This document shows, in pieces, positions 25,472-33,788 of a stretch of 64,000 nt of DNA; within the stretch, counting starts at the first letter, position 1, and each line of letters opens with the position of its first letter. Origin of the DNA: Achromobacter mucicolens (lineage in GTDB: Bacteria; Pseudomonadota; Gammaproteobacteria; Burkholderiales; Burkholderiaceae_B); the NCBI RefSeq assembly GCF_902859725.1, contig NZ_CADIJP010000001.1, forward strand, positions 248,001 through 312,000, in the 5' to 3' direction. A program made the translations under genes and the position numbers. The notes under the pieces are model-generated. The model saw only the letters and a program-made list of their open reading frames with translations. It searched no databases and was not told the DNA's origin.

Positions 25472-26446
25472 ATGCCTTCGATGCTTCGAATCCTGCTGAC
25501 GGCGGCGGCCGCGCTCGCCGCCGTCTCGCTGGCCGCGCCCGCCGCGGCGGCTTATCCCGACCACCCCATCACGCTCATCAATCCTTACGCCGCCGGCGGC
25601 CCGGCCGACGTGGTGGCGCGCAGCCTGGCGCGCGCCCTGGAAAAGCGGCTGGGCCAGCCCGTCGTGGTCGAGAACAAGCCGGGCGGGGGCGCGTCCATCG
25701 GCACGGGCTTCGTGGCCCGCGCCAAGCCTGACGGCTACACGCTGCTGCTGGGCACCTCGGCCGGCCACGTGGTGACGCCGCTGATGCAGAAGACCACGTA
25801 TGACGGCATCCAGGCCTTCGAATTCTGTTCGGTGGTGGCGGTGCAGCCCATCATGCTGGTCGTCAACCCGTCGCGCGGCATCAAGACGGTGCAGGCGCTG
25901 ATCGCCCGCGCCAAGGCCGAGCCCGGCAAGCTCAGTTATGGCTCGGCCGGCGTGGGCGGCGCCACGCACCTGGGCGCCGAACTGTTCCAGCAGGCCGCGC
26001 ACGTGCAGCTCAATCACATTCCCTACGCGGGCGCGTCGCCGGCGATCAATGACGCCGTCGGCGGACAGATCGACCTGGCCATGCTGAACCTGTCGGCCAG
26101 CCTGCCGTTCATCCGCCAGGGCCGGCTGTTGCCGCTGGCGTACGCGGCCAGCGAGCGCTCGCCGCTGCTGCCCGACGTGCCGACGCTGGACGAGGCCGGG
26201 GTGCCGGGCGCGCAGGCCGCCACCTGGTACAGCCTGGCCGCGCCCGCCGGCACCCCCGCAGACATCGTGCAGACGCTGAGCGACACCGTCCGGCGCGTGA
26301 ACGACGATCCAGACTACCGCCGCGTCATGCAGGATCAGGCGATATCGTTGATGGCGTTGTCGCCCCAGGACGCTGGCGCTTATGTCCGCAAGGACCGCGC
26401 CGATATGCAGCGGCTGCTCGGCACGCTGGGGCTGCTGGCCAAATGA
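25472..26446 (+). CDS. Bug/TctC-family periplasmic solute receptor (second of a tandem pair)
   Basis: A 324-residue secreted protein with an alanine-rich signal peptide and AYPDHPITLINPYAAGGPAD. Conserved features include NKPGGGASIGTGF and IPYAGASPAINDAVGGQIDLAM. AAGGA lies upstream of the ATG. It sits 19 bp upstream of a flavin-reductase-like gene and probably takes up the compound degraded by the enzymes that follow. Confidence 0.93.
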   Translation: MPSMLRILLTAAAALAAVSLAAPAAAAYPDHPITLINPYAAGGPADVVARSLARALEKRLGQPVVVENKPGGGASIGTGFVARAKPDGYTLLLGTSAGHVVTPLMQKTTYDGIQAFEFCSVVAVQPIMLVVNPSRGIKTVQALIARAKAEPGKLSYGSAGVGGATHLGAELFQQAAHVQLNHIPYAGASPAINDAVGGQIDLAMLNLSASLPFIRQGRLLPLAYAASERSPLLPDVPTLDEAGVPGAQAATWYSLAAPAGTPADIVQTLSDTVRRVNDDPDYRRVMQDQAISLMALSPQDAGAYVRKDRADMQRLLGTLGLLAK

Positions 26447-26465
26447 CGATCAATCCTCCCGCGCC

Positions 26466-27110
26466 ATGAACTTCGATTTCAGCAAACTGGCCTCGGCCGA
26501 CGCCTTCAAGCTGCTTTCCAGCGTGGTCGTGCCGCGGCCCATCGCCTGGGTGGTCAGCCAGTCGCCGCAAGGCGCGCGCAATGCCGCGCCGTTCTCGTTC
26601 TTCAATGTGGTCAGCAGCGATCCGCCCATCGTCGCGCTGGGCATCGGACCGCGCGGCGGCCAGTTGAAGGACACCTCGCGCAACATCCTGCAGACGGGGC
26701 AGTTCGTGATCAACCTGGTGTCGGCGGAGCTGGCCGAGCAGATGAACCACACCAGCCTGGACTACGACGCCGGCATCGATGAACTGGCCCGCGCGGGTCT
26801 GTCGACAGAATCATCCCTGATCGTGGGGCCGCCGCGCATCGCGCAAAGTCCCGCGGCGCTGGAGTGCGAGGTCTGGCAGGTGCTGGATGCTGCGCCGCAG
26901 CGCGTGATCGTGCTGGCGCGCGTGGTGGCGCTGTACCTGCGCGACGACGCCTTGCTCAACGCCGAAAAATTCTACGTGGACACGCCCGCGCTGCGCCTTC
27001 TGGGCCGCATGCACGGCGCGGGCTGGTATGCGCACACCAGCGATCTCTTTCAGATGCGCACGCCCGACGCGGCCAACGATCCCGCCGTTCGGCCCGCGCA
27101 GGGGCATTGA
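26466..27110 (+). CDS. Flavin reductase-like domain protein (DIM6/NTAB family)
   Basis: A 214-residue protein from ATG 26466. It follows the FMN-binding split-barrel pattern of flavin reductase-like proteins: SVVVPRPIAWVVSQSPQGARN near the start, APFSFFNVVSSDPPIVALGI, and DTSRNILQTGQFVINLVS. Members either supply reduced flavin to monooxygenases or are flavoproteins with their own activity. No flavin-dependent monooxygenase is in this operon, so its partner is unclear. Confidence 0.87.
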   Translation: MNFDFSKLASADAFKLLSSVVVPRPIAWVVSQSPQGARNAAPFSFFNVVSSDPPIVALGIGPRGGQLKDTSRNILQTGQFVINLVSAELAEQMNHTSLDYDAGIDELARAGLSTESSLIVGPPRIAQSPAALECEVWQVLDAAPQRVIVLARVVALYLRDDALLNAEKFYVDTPALRLLGRMHGAGWYAHTSDLFQMRTPDAANDPAVRPAQGH

Positions 27111-27148
27111 ATGCCCGAGAAGACCTTGAACCCTTTTGGAGCCTGTCG

Positions 27149-27763
27149 ATGAAACTGCATTGGTCGCCGCGATCGCCCTTCGTGCGCAAGGTGATGATCG
27201 TCATTCACGAGGCCGGCATCGAGGACCGCGTGACGCTCGTGCGCACGCCGGTCGCGATGGATAAGCCCAACCTGGACCTGGTGCCCGACAATCCGCTCAT
27301 CAAGTTGCCGACGCTGGTGCTGGACGATGGCCAGGCGCTGTACGACTCCCGCGTCATCTGCGCCTACTTGGACGCGTTGACGGGCTGCGGCCTGGTGCCG
27401 GCCGACCCGCAGGCGCGCCTGACCGCCGAACGCCGCCAGGCGCTGGGCGACGGCTTTCTGGACGCGCTGCTGCTGTTCCGCCAGGAGCGCAACAAGCCCG
27501 AGGCGCGGCAGACGCCCGCGTGGCTGGACGCCTTTGCGCTGAAGACCCGGGCGGTGCTGGCCGCACTGGAGGCCGAGGCGCCCGCGCTGCAGGCAAGCCG
27601 CTTCGACCTGGGCCTGATCGCCATCGGCTGCGCACTGTCATACATGGACTATCGTTTCCCGGATATCGCCTGGCGCGACGGCCACCCGGCGCTGGCGGCC
27701 TGGCACGCGCGGTTTGCCGCGCGCCCGTCCGTGATGCGCACGCAGCCCGACGAAACCCCGTAA
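27149..27763 (+). CDS. Glutathione S-transferase family protein
   Basis: A 204-residue protein from ATG 27149. The thioredoxin-like N-terminal domain reads LHWSPRSPFVRKVMIVIHEAG with the cis-proline segment IKLPTLVLDDG and glutathione-binding YDSRVICAYLD. The C-terminal half is helical with the DLGLIAIGCALSYMDYRF segment. In catabolic operons such proteins often act in isomerisation or ring-fission product handling. That role here is inferred from context. Confidence 0.88.
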   Translation: MKLHWSPRSPFVRKVMIVIHEAGIEDRVTLVRTPVAMDKPNLDLVPDNPLIKLPTLVLDDGQALYDSRVICAYLDALTGCGLVPADPQARLTAERRQALGDGFLDALLLFRQERNKPEARQTPAWLDAFALKTRAVLAALEAEAPALQASRFDLGLIAIGCALSYMDYRFPDIAWRDGHPALAAWHARFAARPSVMRTQPDETP

Positions 27764-27773
27764 CGAGAGGACG

Positions 27774-28388
27774 ATGATGAGCCGTATCCCGCTGCCCACG
27801 CCAGACACCATGACCGACGATCAGAAGCGCGTATACGAGAAGATCGTTTCCGGTCCGCGCGGACGCCTTGTCGGCCCCTTGCGCGCCGCGCTGCACAGCC
27901 CGGAACTGGCCGAGCGCTGGCAGGCGCTGGGCGCGTTGCTGCGCTTTGGCACCAGCCTGGCGCCGCGCGTCAGCGAACTGGCCATTGTGGTGACGGCGCG
28001 CCGCTGGAACAGCCAGATCGAATGGCACATCCATGCGCAGGCGGCGCGCGCCGCCGGTATCTCGGACGCCGTGCTGGACGCGATCCAGGCCCGCGAAACT
28101 CCCGTGTTCGACAGTCCCGACGACGCGGTGGTCTACGAGTTTGCGCGGCAGATCCAGGAGACTGGCCAGGTCGACCCCGGCCTGTATGCGCAGGCCGTCG
28201 CGCGGTGGGACGCCGTGGGTGTGGTGGAACTGACCGCCGTGATCGGCTACTACACGATGGTGTCCATGACGCTGAACGCGCACGAGATCCCGATGCCCGA
28301 CGACGCGCCGCCGCCGCTGGATACGCCGCGCCAGGCGGGCGCGCCGGTGCTGAGCCGGCTTGCGCCCCTGACCGGGAGCCAGCCATGA
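27774..28388 (+). CDS. Carboxymuconolactone decarboxylase (AhpD-like) family protein
   Basis: A 204-residue protein. It starts ATGATG at 27774/27777, with GAGAGGA just upstream favouring either codon. The core LAIVVTARRWNSQIEWHIHAQAARAAGISDAV region matches the carboxymuconolactone decarboxylase domain as found in aromatic-acid catabolic operons. It lacks the CxxC of the AhpD peroxidase branch, so a lyase or decarboxylase-type role is more likely than antioxidant function. The stop overlaps the next start (ATGA). Confidence 0.85.
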   Translation: MMSRIPLPTPDTMTDDQKRVYEKIVSGPRGRLVGPLRAALHSPELAERWQALGALLRFGTSLAPRVSELAIVVTARRWNSQIEWHIHAQAARAAGISDAVLDAIQARETPVFDSPDDAVVYEFARQIQETGQVDPGLYAQAVARWDAVGVVELTAVIGYYTMVSMTLNAHEIPMPDDAPPPLDTPRQAGAPVLSRLAPLTGSQP

Positions 28389-29308
28389 GCGCCGCCGGAC
28401 ATCCGGCCGCAGGCGGGCAGGCCCGCGCCTATGTGCCGGACAGCGTGGAAACGCCCCGCATGCCGGTGACGCCTCGCCATGCCCTGCCGGCGGGCGCGTG
28501 CGACACGCATTGCCATGTCTTTGGTCCCTACGACCGTTTTCCCCTGCAGCATCCCTCGTCCTACGCCGCGCCGGATGCGCCGGCGTCGCGCTATCTGCGC
28601 ATGCTGGACACGCTGGGCGCATCGCGCGGGGTGCTGGTGCAGCCGGCGCCCTATGGCACGAACCCGGATGCCTTGCTGGACGCGCTGCGCGCGGGCGCAG
28701 GCCGCCTGCGCGGGATCGCGGTGGCACACCCGTCCGTCACCGATGCACAGCTGCAAGCCTTGCATGACGGTGGCGTGCGCGGCCTGCGCTTTGTCGAGGC
28801 GCGCGACCCCGCGGGAAACCTGTTTCCCGGCAGCGTGGGATTCGATCAGGTCGCGGCGCTTGCGCCGCGCATGAAGCAGTTCGGCCTGCACGCGCAGCTG
28901 TGGGCGCCGTGCGATACCTATTTGCGCCATCTGCCCGAACTGGCAAAGCTGGACTTGCCGCTGGTCATCGACCACCTGGGCAGCCTGGTCCCGGCGCGCG
29001 GCGAGGCCGATCCGGTGTTTCAGCTGCTGCGCCGGCTGCTGGCCGACGGCAGGATCTGGATGAAGCTGACGGTGTGCCGGGTGGGCACCGCGCCCGATTA
29101 TGAAAACGCGCGCGGCATCCACGATGCCTTCACCGCCGCCAATCCGGATCAGGTGCTCTGGGGATCGGATTGGCCCTTCGTGCGCATGGGGGCGGCGGCG
29201 CCGTCCGCGGACGCGCTGGTGGACCTGGCGCACGATTGGCTGGGCAACGACGCGCTGCGCAAGCAGGTTTGGGTGGACAACCCCGAGCGTCTGTACGGCT
29301 TTGCATAA
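28385..29308 (+). CDS. Amidohydrolase-family protein, 2-pyrone-4,6-dicarboxylate hydrolase-like
   Basis: A 307-residue protein from ATG 28385, overlapping the previous stop. The metal motif is DTHCHVFGP (H42, H44), with the late WGSDWPFVRM segment carrying the conserved Asp. PAPYGTNPDALLDAL and VIDHLGSLVPARG are typical of the LigI/PDC-hydrolase group, which opens lactone rings of aromatic breakdown products. With the decarboxylase-like and GST-like neighbours this suggests breakdown of an aromatic or pyrone acid; the compound is unknown. Confidence 0.88.
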   Translation: MSAAGHPAAGGQARAYVPDSVETPRMPVTPRHALPAGACDTHCHVFGPYDRFPLQHPSSYAAPDAPASRYLRMLDTLGASRGVLVQPAPYGTNPDALLDALRAGAGRLRGIAVAHPSVTDAQLQALHDGGVRGLRFVEARDPAGNLFPGSVGFDQVAALAPRMKQFGLHAQLWAPCDTYLRHLPELAKLDLPLVIDHLGSLVPARGEADPVFQLLRRLLADGRIWMKLTVCRVGTAPDYENARGIHDAFTAANPDQVLWGSDWPFVRMGAAAPSADALVDLAHDWLGNDALRKQVWVDNPERLYGFA

Positions 29309-29317
29309 ATACAAGCG

Positions 29318-29336
29318 GGGGGCTCGCTGAGCCCCC
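29318..29336 (+). terminator. Strong hairpin after the catabolic operon
   Basis: GGGGGCTC/GAGCCCCC, 8-bp stem with a 3-nt loop (GCT), 9 bp after the amidohydrolase stop and 38 bp before the end of the convergent LysR gene. It has no T-run on either strand, so it may act as a weak or Rho-assisted bidirectional end. Confidence 0.55.
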
Positions 29337-29374
29337 GCGCTGAACCCGCACCCTGACCCACTGGTGGACGCCGC

Positions 29375-30337
29375 TTACGGGCTGGCGTGCCAGACGCCCT
29401 CGCCGCCGATCTCGCGCACCAGCGCCTCGATCTGCGTGGCAACTTCTGTGACCGTGCGTCCGGGACCCTTCGAGCGCGAGAACGCCATCGAAATGATGCG
29501 GCTCATCGTGGGATCGCGCAGCGCGGCGATGCTCAGGCGCCCCTCCTGCACCTCCTGCCAGACGGCGTGCAGGGGCAGCACGGTGTACATCTTCTCGTGC
29601 TCGACGATGGACTTCATGAGCGGAAGCGAGTCGGCCTCGATGAGGGGCGCGATGGTGATCTTGCGCGCCCGCGCCAGGCCGTCCAGCGCGTTGCGCAGGC
29701 CATTGGGCGCGCCGGGCAGGATGAACGGCAACCCGTCCAGCTGATCGAAGGTGACCTCGCCGGCCTGCGTGCGCGCATCGCCCGCCGCGCCCACCAGGTA
29801 AGAGTCCACGGACGCCAGCGCCTGCTCGCCGGGCGGGCATTTGTCGCCGTAGCGGTAAAGGATGGCGATGTCCACGCGGCTGTCGGTCAGCCATTCCTCG
29901 ATCTGGCCGCTGGAGCCTTCCAGGATTTTCAGATGCACCTTGGGAAACTGCTGGCGCAGCCGCGAAAACAGCCGGCGGATGAGCGGGTGCGCGGTCGATG
30001 GCAACAGGCCCAGCGTGACCTCGCCGGCAGGTTCGCGGGCCTCGCCGTTCAGTTCCAGCTCAAGCCGTTCGGCGTCGCCCAGCAGCGTTTGCACCAGCGG
30101 GAACAGGCGCTCGCCCACTTCCGACAGGTTCACGCCGCGCCCGGTGCGGTTAAAGAGCCGCGCATTGCACTCGCGTTCCAGCGCATTGATGCGGCGGCTC
30201 AGCACCGACTGGTCCTGGTCCAGATACAGCGCCGCGCGCGTGATGCTGCCCAGTTCCGCGATGGCCAGGAAGGCCCGCCATTTGTGAAGGTCGGCGGTCA
30301 GGTCCAGGCTCAGGCCCGTGGCTTTTGCGGATGGCAT
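29375..30337 (-). CDS. LysR-family transcriptional regulator
   Basis: A 320-residue protein if ATG 30337 is used; an upstream ATG at 30388 would add 17 residues and no Shine-Dalgarno decides. The HTH reads LAIAELGSITRAALYLDQDQ, then LFNRTGRGVNLSEVGERLF. The effector domain includes GLLPSTAHPLIRRLFSRLR. It is the last gene of the minus-strand CoA-ester operon and 37 bp from the end of the Bug gene, so it probably regulates that operon. It also converges on the other catabolic operon. Confidence 0.9.
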   Translation of the reverse strand: MPSAKATGLSLDLTADLHKWRAFLAIAELGSITRAALYLDQDQSVLSRRINALERECNARLFNRTGRGVNLSEVGERLFPLVQTLLGDAERLELELNGEAREPAGEVTLGLLPSTAHPLIRRLFSRLRQQFPKVHLKILEGSSGQIEEWLTDSRVDIAILYRYGDKCPPGEQALASVDSYLVGAAGDARTQAGEVTFDQLDGLPFILPGAPNGLRNALDGLARARKITIAPLIEADSLPLMKSIVEHEKMYTVLPLHAVWQEVQEGRLSIAALRDPTMSRIISMAFSRSKGPGRTVTEVATQIEALVREIGGEGVWHASP

Positions 30338-30406
30338 GGTCGATGGCGCAGGTCGGCAGTCGGTGGAATCGGCATAAGCGTACGGCAAAAGCGTGCGGGC
30401 ATGGCG

Positions 30407-31378
30407 TTATTGCAAACCCAGCTTGCCGCGCTTGATGACCTCGCCCCATTTCTTCGACTCCGCCTCCATCAGGGCGCGATAGGCGTCCGGCGACGTGGCG
30501 ACGGGGATGGCGCCCTGGTCGATCATTTTCTGGCGCAGCGCCGGGTCGGCCAGCGACTTGGCGATCGCGTCCGACATCTTGTCCACGATGTCCTTGGGCG
30601 TGCCGGTGGGCGCGATGACGCCGTAGTTCGATTCCACGACGATGCCGGGAAAGCCCGCCTCCTTGGTGGTGGGCACGTCGGGCAGACCCTCGAAGCGTTC
30701 GGGGCTGGCCACGGCCAGCGCGCGCAGCTTGCCGGCCTTGATGAAGCTCAGCGCGGCCGAGGCATCGCCGGGGAACATCTGCACCTCGTTGGACAGCAGC
30801 GCGGTCACCGCGGGCGCGGCGCCTTTGTAGGGAACGTGCATGATGTCGATGCCGGTCTGCTGCTTGAGCAGTTCGCCGCCCAGGTGAGGGGTGGTGACAT
30901 TGCCGGCCGAGCCGTAGTTGTACTTGCCGGGGTGTTTCTTGGCGCTGTCGACAAAGGCGGCCAGGGTGGTGTCCGGCAGCGACGGGTTGACCATGATCAC
31001 CTGCGGAATGCGCGCGACCAGCGACACGTACTGGATCTTGGACACGTCGTACGGCACCTTCATGACGTGGGGCAGCCCGGTGATGGCGCCCGGCACGCCA
31101 AAGCCGAACGTGTTGCCGTCGGGCGTGGCGCGCACGGTGGCGTCCACGCCGATGGTGCCGCTGGCGCCGGCCTTGTTCTCGATCACGATGGTCTGGCCCA
31201 GGCGCTCGCCCAGCGACGGCGCAAGCAGGCGCGCCAGGTTGTCGACCGAGCCGCCGGGCGGGTAGGGCACGATCAGCCGGATCGGCTGGCTTGGCCAAGG
31301 TTGGGCCGAGTAGGCGGTGGGCGCGGCGGCGCCGCCCAGGATCATTGCCGCCACCGCCAGTACGGTTGCTTTTTTCAT
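30407..31378 (-). CDS. Bug/TctC-family periplasmic solute receptor
   Basis: A 323-residue secreted protein from ATG 31378, preceded by GGAGAGAG. Signal peptide (AAPTAYSA) then QPWPSQPIRLIVPYPPGGSVD. It lies downstream of acyl-CoA dehydrogenase and CoA-transferase genes on the same strand, so its ligand is probably a carboxylic acid that is activated to a CoA thioester by the operon's CoA transferases. Confidence 0.93.
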   Translation of the reverse strand: MKKATVLAVAAMILGGAAAPTAYSAQPWPSQPIRLIVPYPPGGSVDNLARLLAPSLGERLGQTIVIENKAGASGTIGVDATVRATPDGNTFGFGVPGAITGLPHVMKVPYDVSKIQYVSLVARIPQVIMVNPSLPDTTLAAFVDSAKKHPGKYNYGSAGNVTTPHLGGELLKQQTGIDIMHVPYKGAAPAVTALLSNEVQMFPGDASAALSFIKAGKLRALAVASPERFEGLPDVPTTKEAGFPGIVVESNYGVIAPTGTPKDIVDKMSDAIAKSLADPALRQKMIDQGAIPVATSPDAYRALMEAESKKWGEVIKRGKLGLQ

Positions 31379-31424
31379 TTGTCTCTCTCCGGTTGCGCCG
31401 GCTCGGGCCGGCGCGTTGTCATTG

Positions 31425-33788
31425 TCAGGCGCCTTGCAGGCCCAGAACCTGCTTGGCGTAGATGTTGCGCTGGATCTCGTTGGTGCCGCTGAAGATGGTG
31501 GCCGCGAGCGCATTGACGTAAGGCGCCAGCGCCTGCACGCCGCCGTTGCCATAGCCCAGGCGCATCGCCGCGCCGCCGTACTCCTCGGCGATCTGGATCA
31601 GCAGGGCGCCCAGCCGCTCGTGCGTCTCGGTGGCCCAGATCTTGAGCAGCGACAGTTCCGGCGGCAGCGGGCGGCCGGCCTTGGCCATGTCCGCAAACAC
31701 GCGGTACATCGCGGTCAGGTCGGCGCTGTCCAGCCGCAGTTCGGCCAGCCGGTCGGTGAACGCCGGATCGGCCAGCAGGCCGCGCTGGCGCGCCAGGCTG
31801 AAGATCTGCTGCAGCGCGTGGCTGGCGTGCTTGGGGCTGCCGCTGAACAGGCGCTCAAACCCCAGGAGCGCCTTGGCGATGCCCCAGCCCGCGTTCAGTT
31901 CGCCGACCACGTTGCCGCGCGGCACGCGGACCTGGTCGAAGAAGACCTCGCAGAACTCCTCGTGGCCCGACAGCGTGCGGATCGGACGGCGGCTGACGCC
32001 CGGGCTATTCAGGTCCACCAGCAGGAAGCTGATGCCGGCCTGTTTCTTCACGGTCTTGTCGGTGCGCACCAGCATGAACATGTGCGTCGCGTCCTGCGCC
32101 AGCGTGGACCAGGTCTTCTGGCCGGTGACCACCAGTTCGTCGCCGTCGATCAGCGCCTCGCAGCGCAGCGATGCCAGGTCCGATCCGGCGTCCGGTTCCG
32201 AGTAGCCTTGCGCCCACACCGCCTCGCCGGACAGGATGCCCGGCAGAAACCGTGCGCGCTGCGCCTCGGTGCCGTAGCGGATGAGGATGGGGCCCAGCAT
32301 GACCAGGCCCTGGTCCGGCGCGCGCGCCACGCCGTAGCGTTCGGCTTCCTCGATGAACGCGATCTGCCGGGCGGGCGACAGCGCCATGCCGCCATGCTCG
32401 CGCGGCCACGACGGCGCAATCCAGCCCTGGCGCGCCAAGGTGAAGTACCACGCCTTGATCTCGTCCCAATGCAGCCGCCACGGCACGTGCCGCAGGTGAT
32501 CGGGGTAATGCGCGCGAAAGAACCGGCGCAGCAGCTTGCGGAACGCCGCTTCCGGCATGGCGTTCCAGTCTGCGTCGCGCGGGAACTCGGTGGCATCCAG
32601 GCCGGGGGGCTCGTCGTCCCGGGCGTCCTCTGCCGCATCGTCCGTCTCCGGCGCCGGGTCGACCGCCAGCACGCCATAACGCTGGCGATGCGCCGTGGCG
32701 TTGCCCAGCCAGGCGCCCAGGTGCAGGGCGCTGCGGAAATACAGGCTGACGTCGCATTCGTCGGTGTAGCCGATGGCGCCGTGCAGCTGGATGGCCAGCC
32801 GCGCCGCGTCGATGCCGGCGCGTGCGGCGCGGGCCTTGACCCGGCTGGCGGCCGCCTTGCGCGCCTTGACGTCGCCCGGCGCCGCGGCAATGGCGTTCAG
32901 CGCGTCCAGCAGGCTGTTGGACGCCAGTTCGACCTGCAGGGTCGCGTCCACCAAACGGTGCTGCAGCGCCTGGAACGACGAGAGCGTCTGGCCGAACTGC
33001 TTGCGCGTGTTCAGGTAGGCCACCGAATCGGCCAGCACCTGCCGCGCGATGCCCACAAGTTCCGCGGACTGCATCAGGCGGCCGTAGTCCAGCGCCTCGT
33101 CAACCGCGTCCAGCACGCCCTCGCGCGCCAGCAACGCCTCGCCGCCAACCACCGCGGACTCGATCGTCAGATGGCAGGCCGGTGAGCCGTCCGCGCGTTC
33201 GTGCGTCTGCACCGTGACGCCGGGCGTGCCGGCGGGCAGATAGAACAGCGCAGACCCCGTCTCGCCATCGGCCGTGACAAGCCAGCCGTCCACGTCCGCG
33301 CCGGGGAGGACGTGGCGCTTTTCGCCGTTCAGCACATAGGCGCCTTCGCGCGCGGTGAACGTGACGCCAAACGCCCCGGCGGATTCGCCGGCCTCGAGCT
33401 GTCCTTCGGTTTCCTGCCAAGCCAGGCCCACCATTTTTTCACCGGCGCACAAGGCTTGCAGCAACGCGTCGCGGGTAGCGGCATCGCCCGCCGGGGTGAC
33501 GCGCGCCAGCAGCGCGGTGCTCAGCACGCCCGCTCCGACGAGCGGTTCGGGCAACTGGGCGCGGCCCGCTTCCTCCAGCACGGCGGCCATCGCGTGCCAG
33601 CCCAGTCCCAGACCGCCCAGCGCTTCGGGCACGCTCATGCCCAGCCAGCCGACGGCGGCAATCTCCTGCCAGTACGCGCGGTCGCCGCCCGGGGTGCGGC
33701 GCTTGCGTTGCCGCTGGTCGCGGCGCTGCAGAAAGTCGCGCGCGCTGTCGCGGATTTCCTCGATCAGTTCGTGGTCGGCGGCGCTCAT
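31425..33788 (-). CDS. Fused double-domain acyl-CoA dehydrogenase
   Basis: A 787-residue protein, twice the normal acyl-CoA dehydrogenase length. Residues 1 to about 375 are one ACAD unit (WLGMSVPEALGGLGLGWHAM near the start, RKQFGQTLSSFQALQHRLVD, QLHGAIGYTDECDVSLYFRS). After a linker rich in Asp/Glu/Pro, residues about 405-787 form a second unit (GWIAPSWPREHGGMALSP, AQGYSEPDAGSDLASL, SGTNEIQRNIYAKQVLGL). The position usually filled by the catalytic Glu (YEGT) reads FSGT in the second unit, so the base must lie elsewhere, as in many FadE proteins. It oxidises an acyl-CoA to the enoyl-CoA using FAD. The start overlaps the preceding CoA-transferase stop. Confidence 0.92.
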   Translation of the reverse strand: MSAADHELIEEIRDSARDFLQRRDQRQRKRRTPGGDRAYWQEIAAVGWLGMSVPEALGGLGLGWHAMAAVLEEAGRAQLPEPLVGAGVLSTALLARVTPAGDAATRDALLQALCAGEKMVGLAWQETEGQLEAGESAGAFGVTFTAREGAYVLNGEKRHVLPGADVDGWLVTADGETGSALFYLPAGTPGVTVQTHERADGSPACHLTIESAVVGGEALLAREGVLDAVDEALDYGRLMQSAELVGIARQVLADSVAYLNTRKQFGQTLSSFQALQHRLVDATLQVELASNSLLDALNAIAAAPGDVKARKAAASRVKARAARAGIDAARLAIQLHGAIGYTDECDVSLYFRSALHLGAWLGNATAHRQRYGVLAVDPAPETDDAAEDARDDEPPGLDATEFPRDADWNAMPEAAFRKLLRRFFRAHYPDHLRHVPWRLHWDEIKAWYFTLARQGWIAPSWPREHGGMALSPARQIAFIEEAERYGVARAPDQGLVMLGPILIRYGTEAQRARFLPGILSGEAVWAQGYSEPDAGSDLASLRCEALIDGDELVVTGQKTWSTLAQDATHMFMLVRTDKTVKKQAGISFLLVDLNSPGVSRRPIRTLSGHEEFCEVFFDQVRVPRGNVVGELNAGWGIAKALLGFERLFSGSPKHASHALQQIFSLARQRGLLADPAFTDRLAELRLDSADLTAMYRVFADMAKAGRPLPPELSLLKIWATETHERLGALLIQIAEEYGGAAMRLGYGNGGVQALAPYVNALAATIFSGTNEIQRNIYAKQVLGLQGA

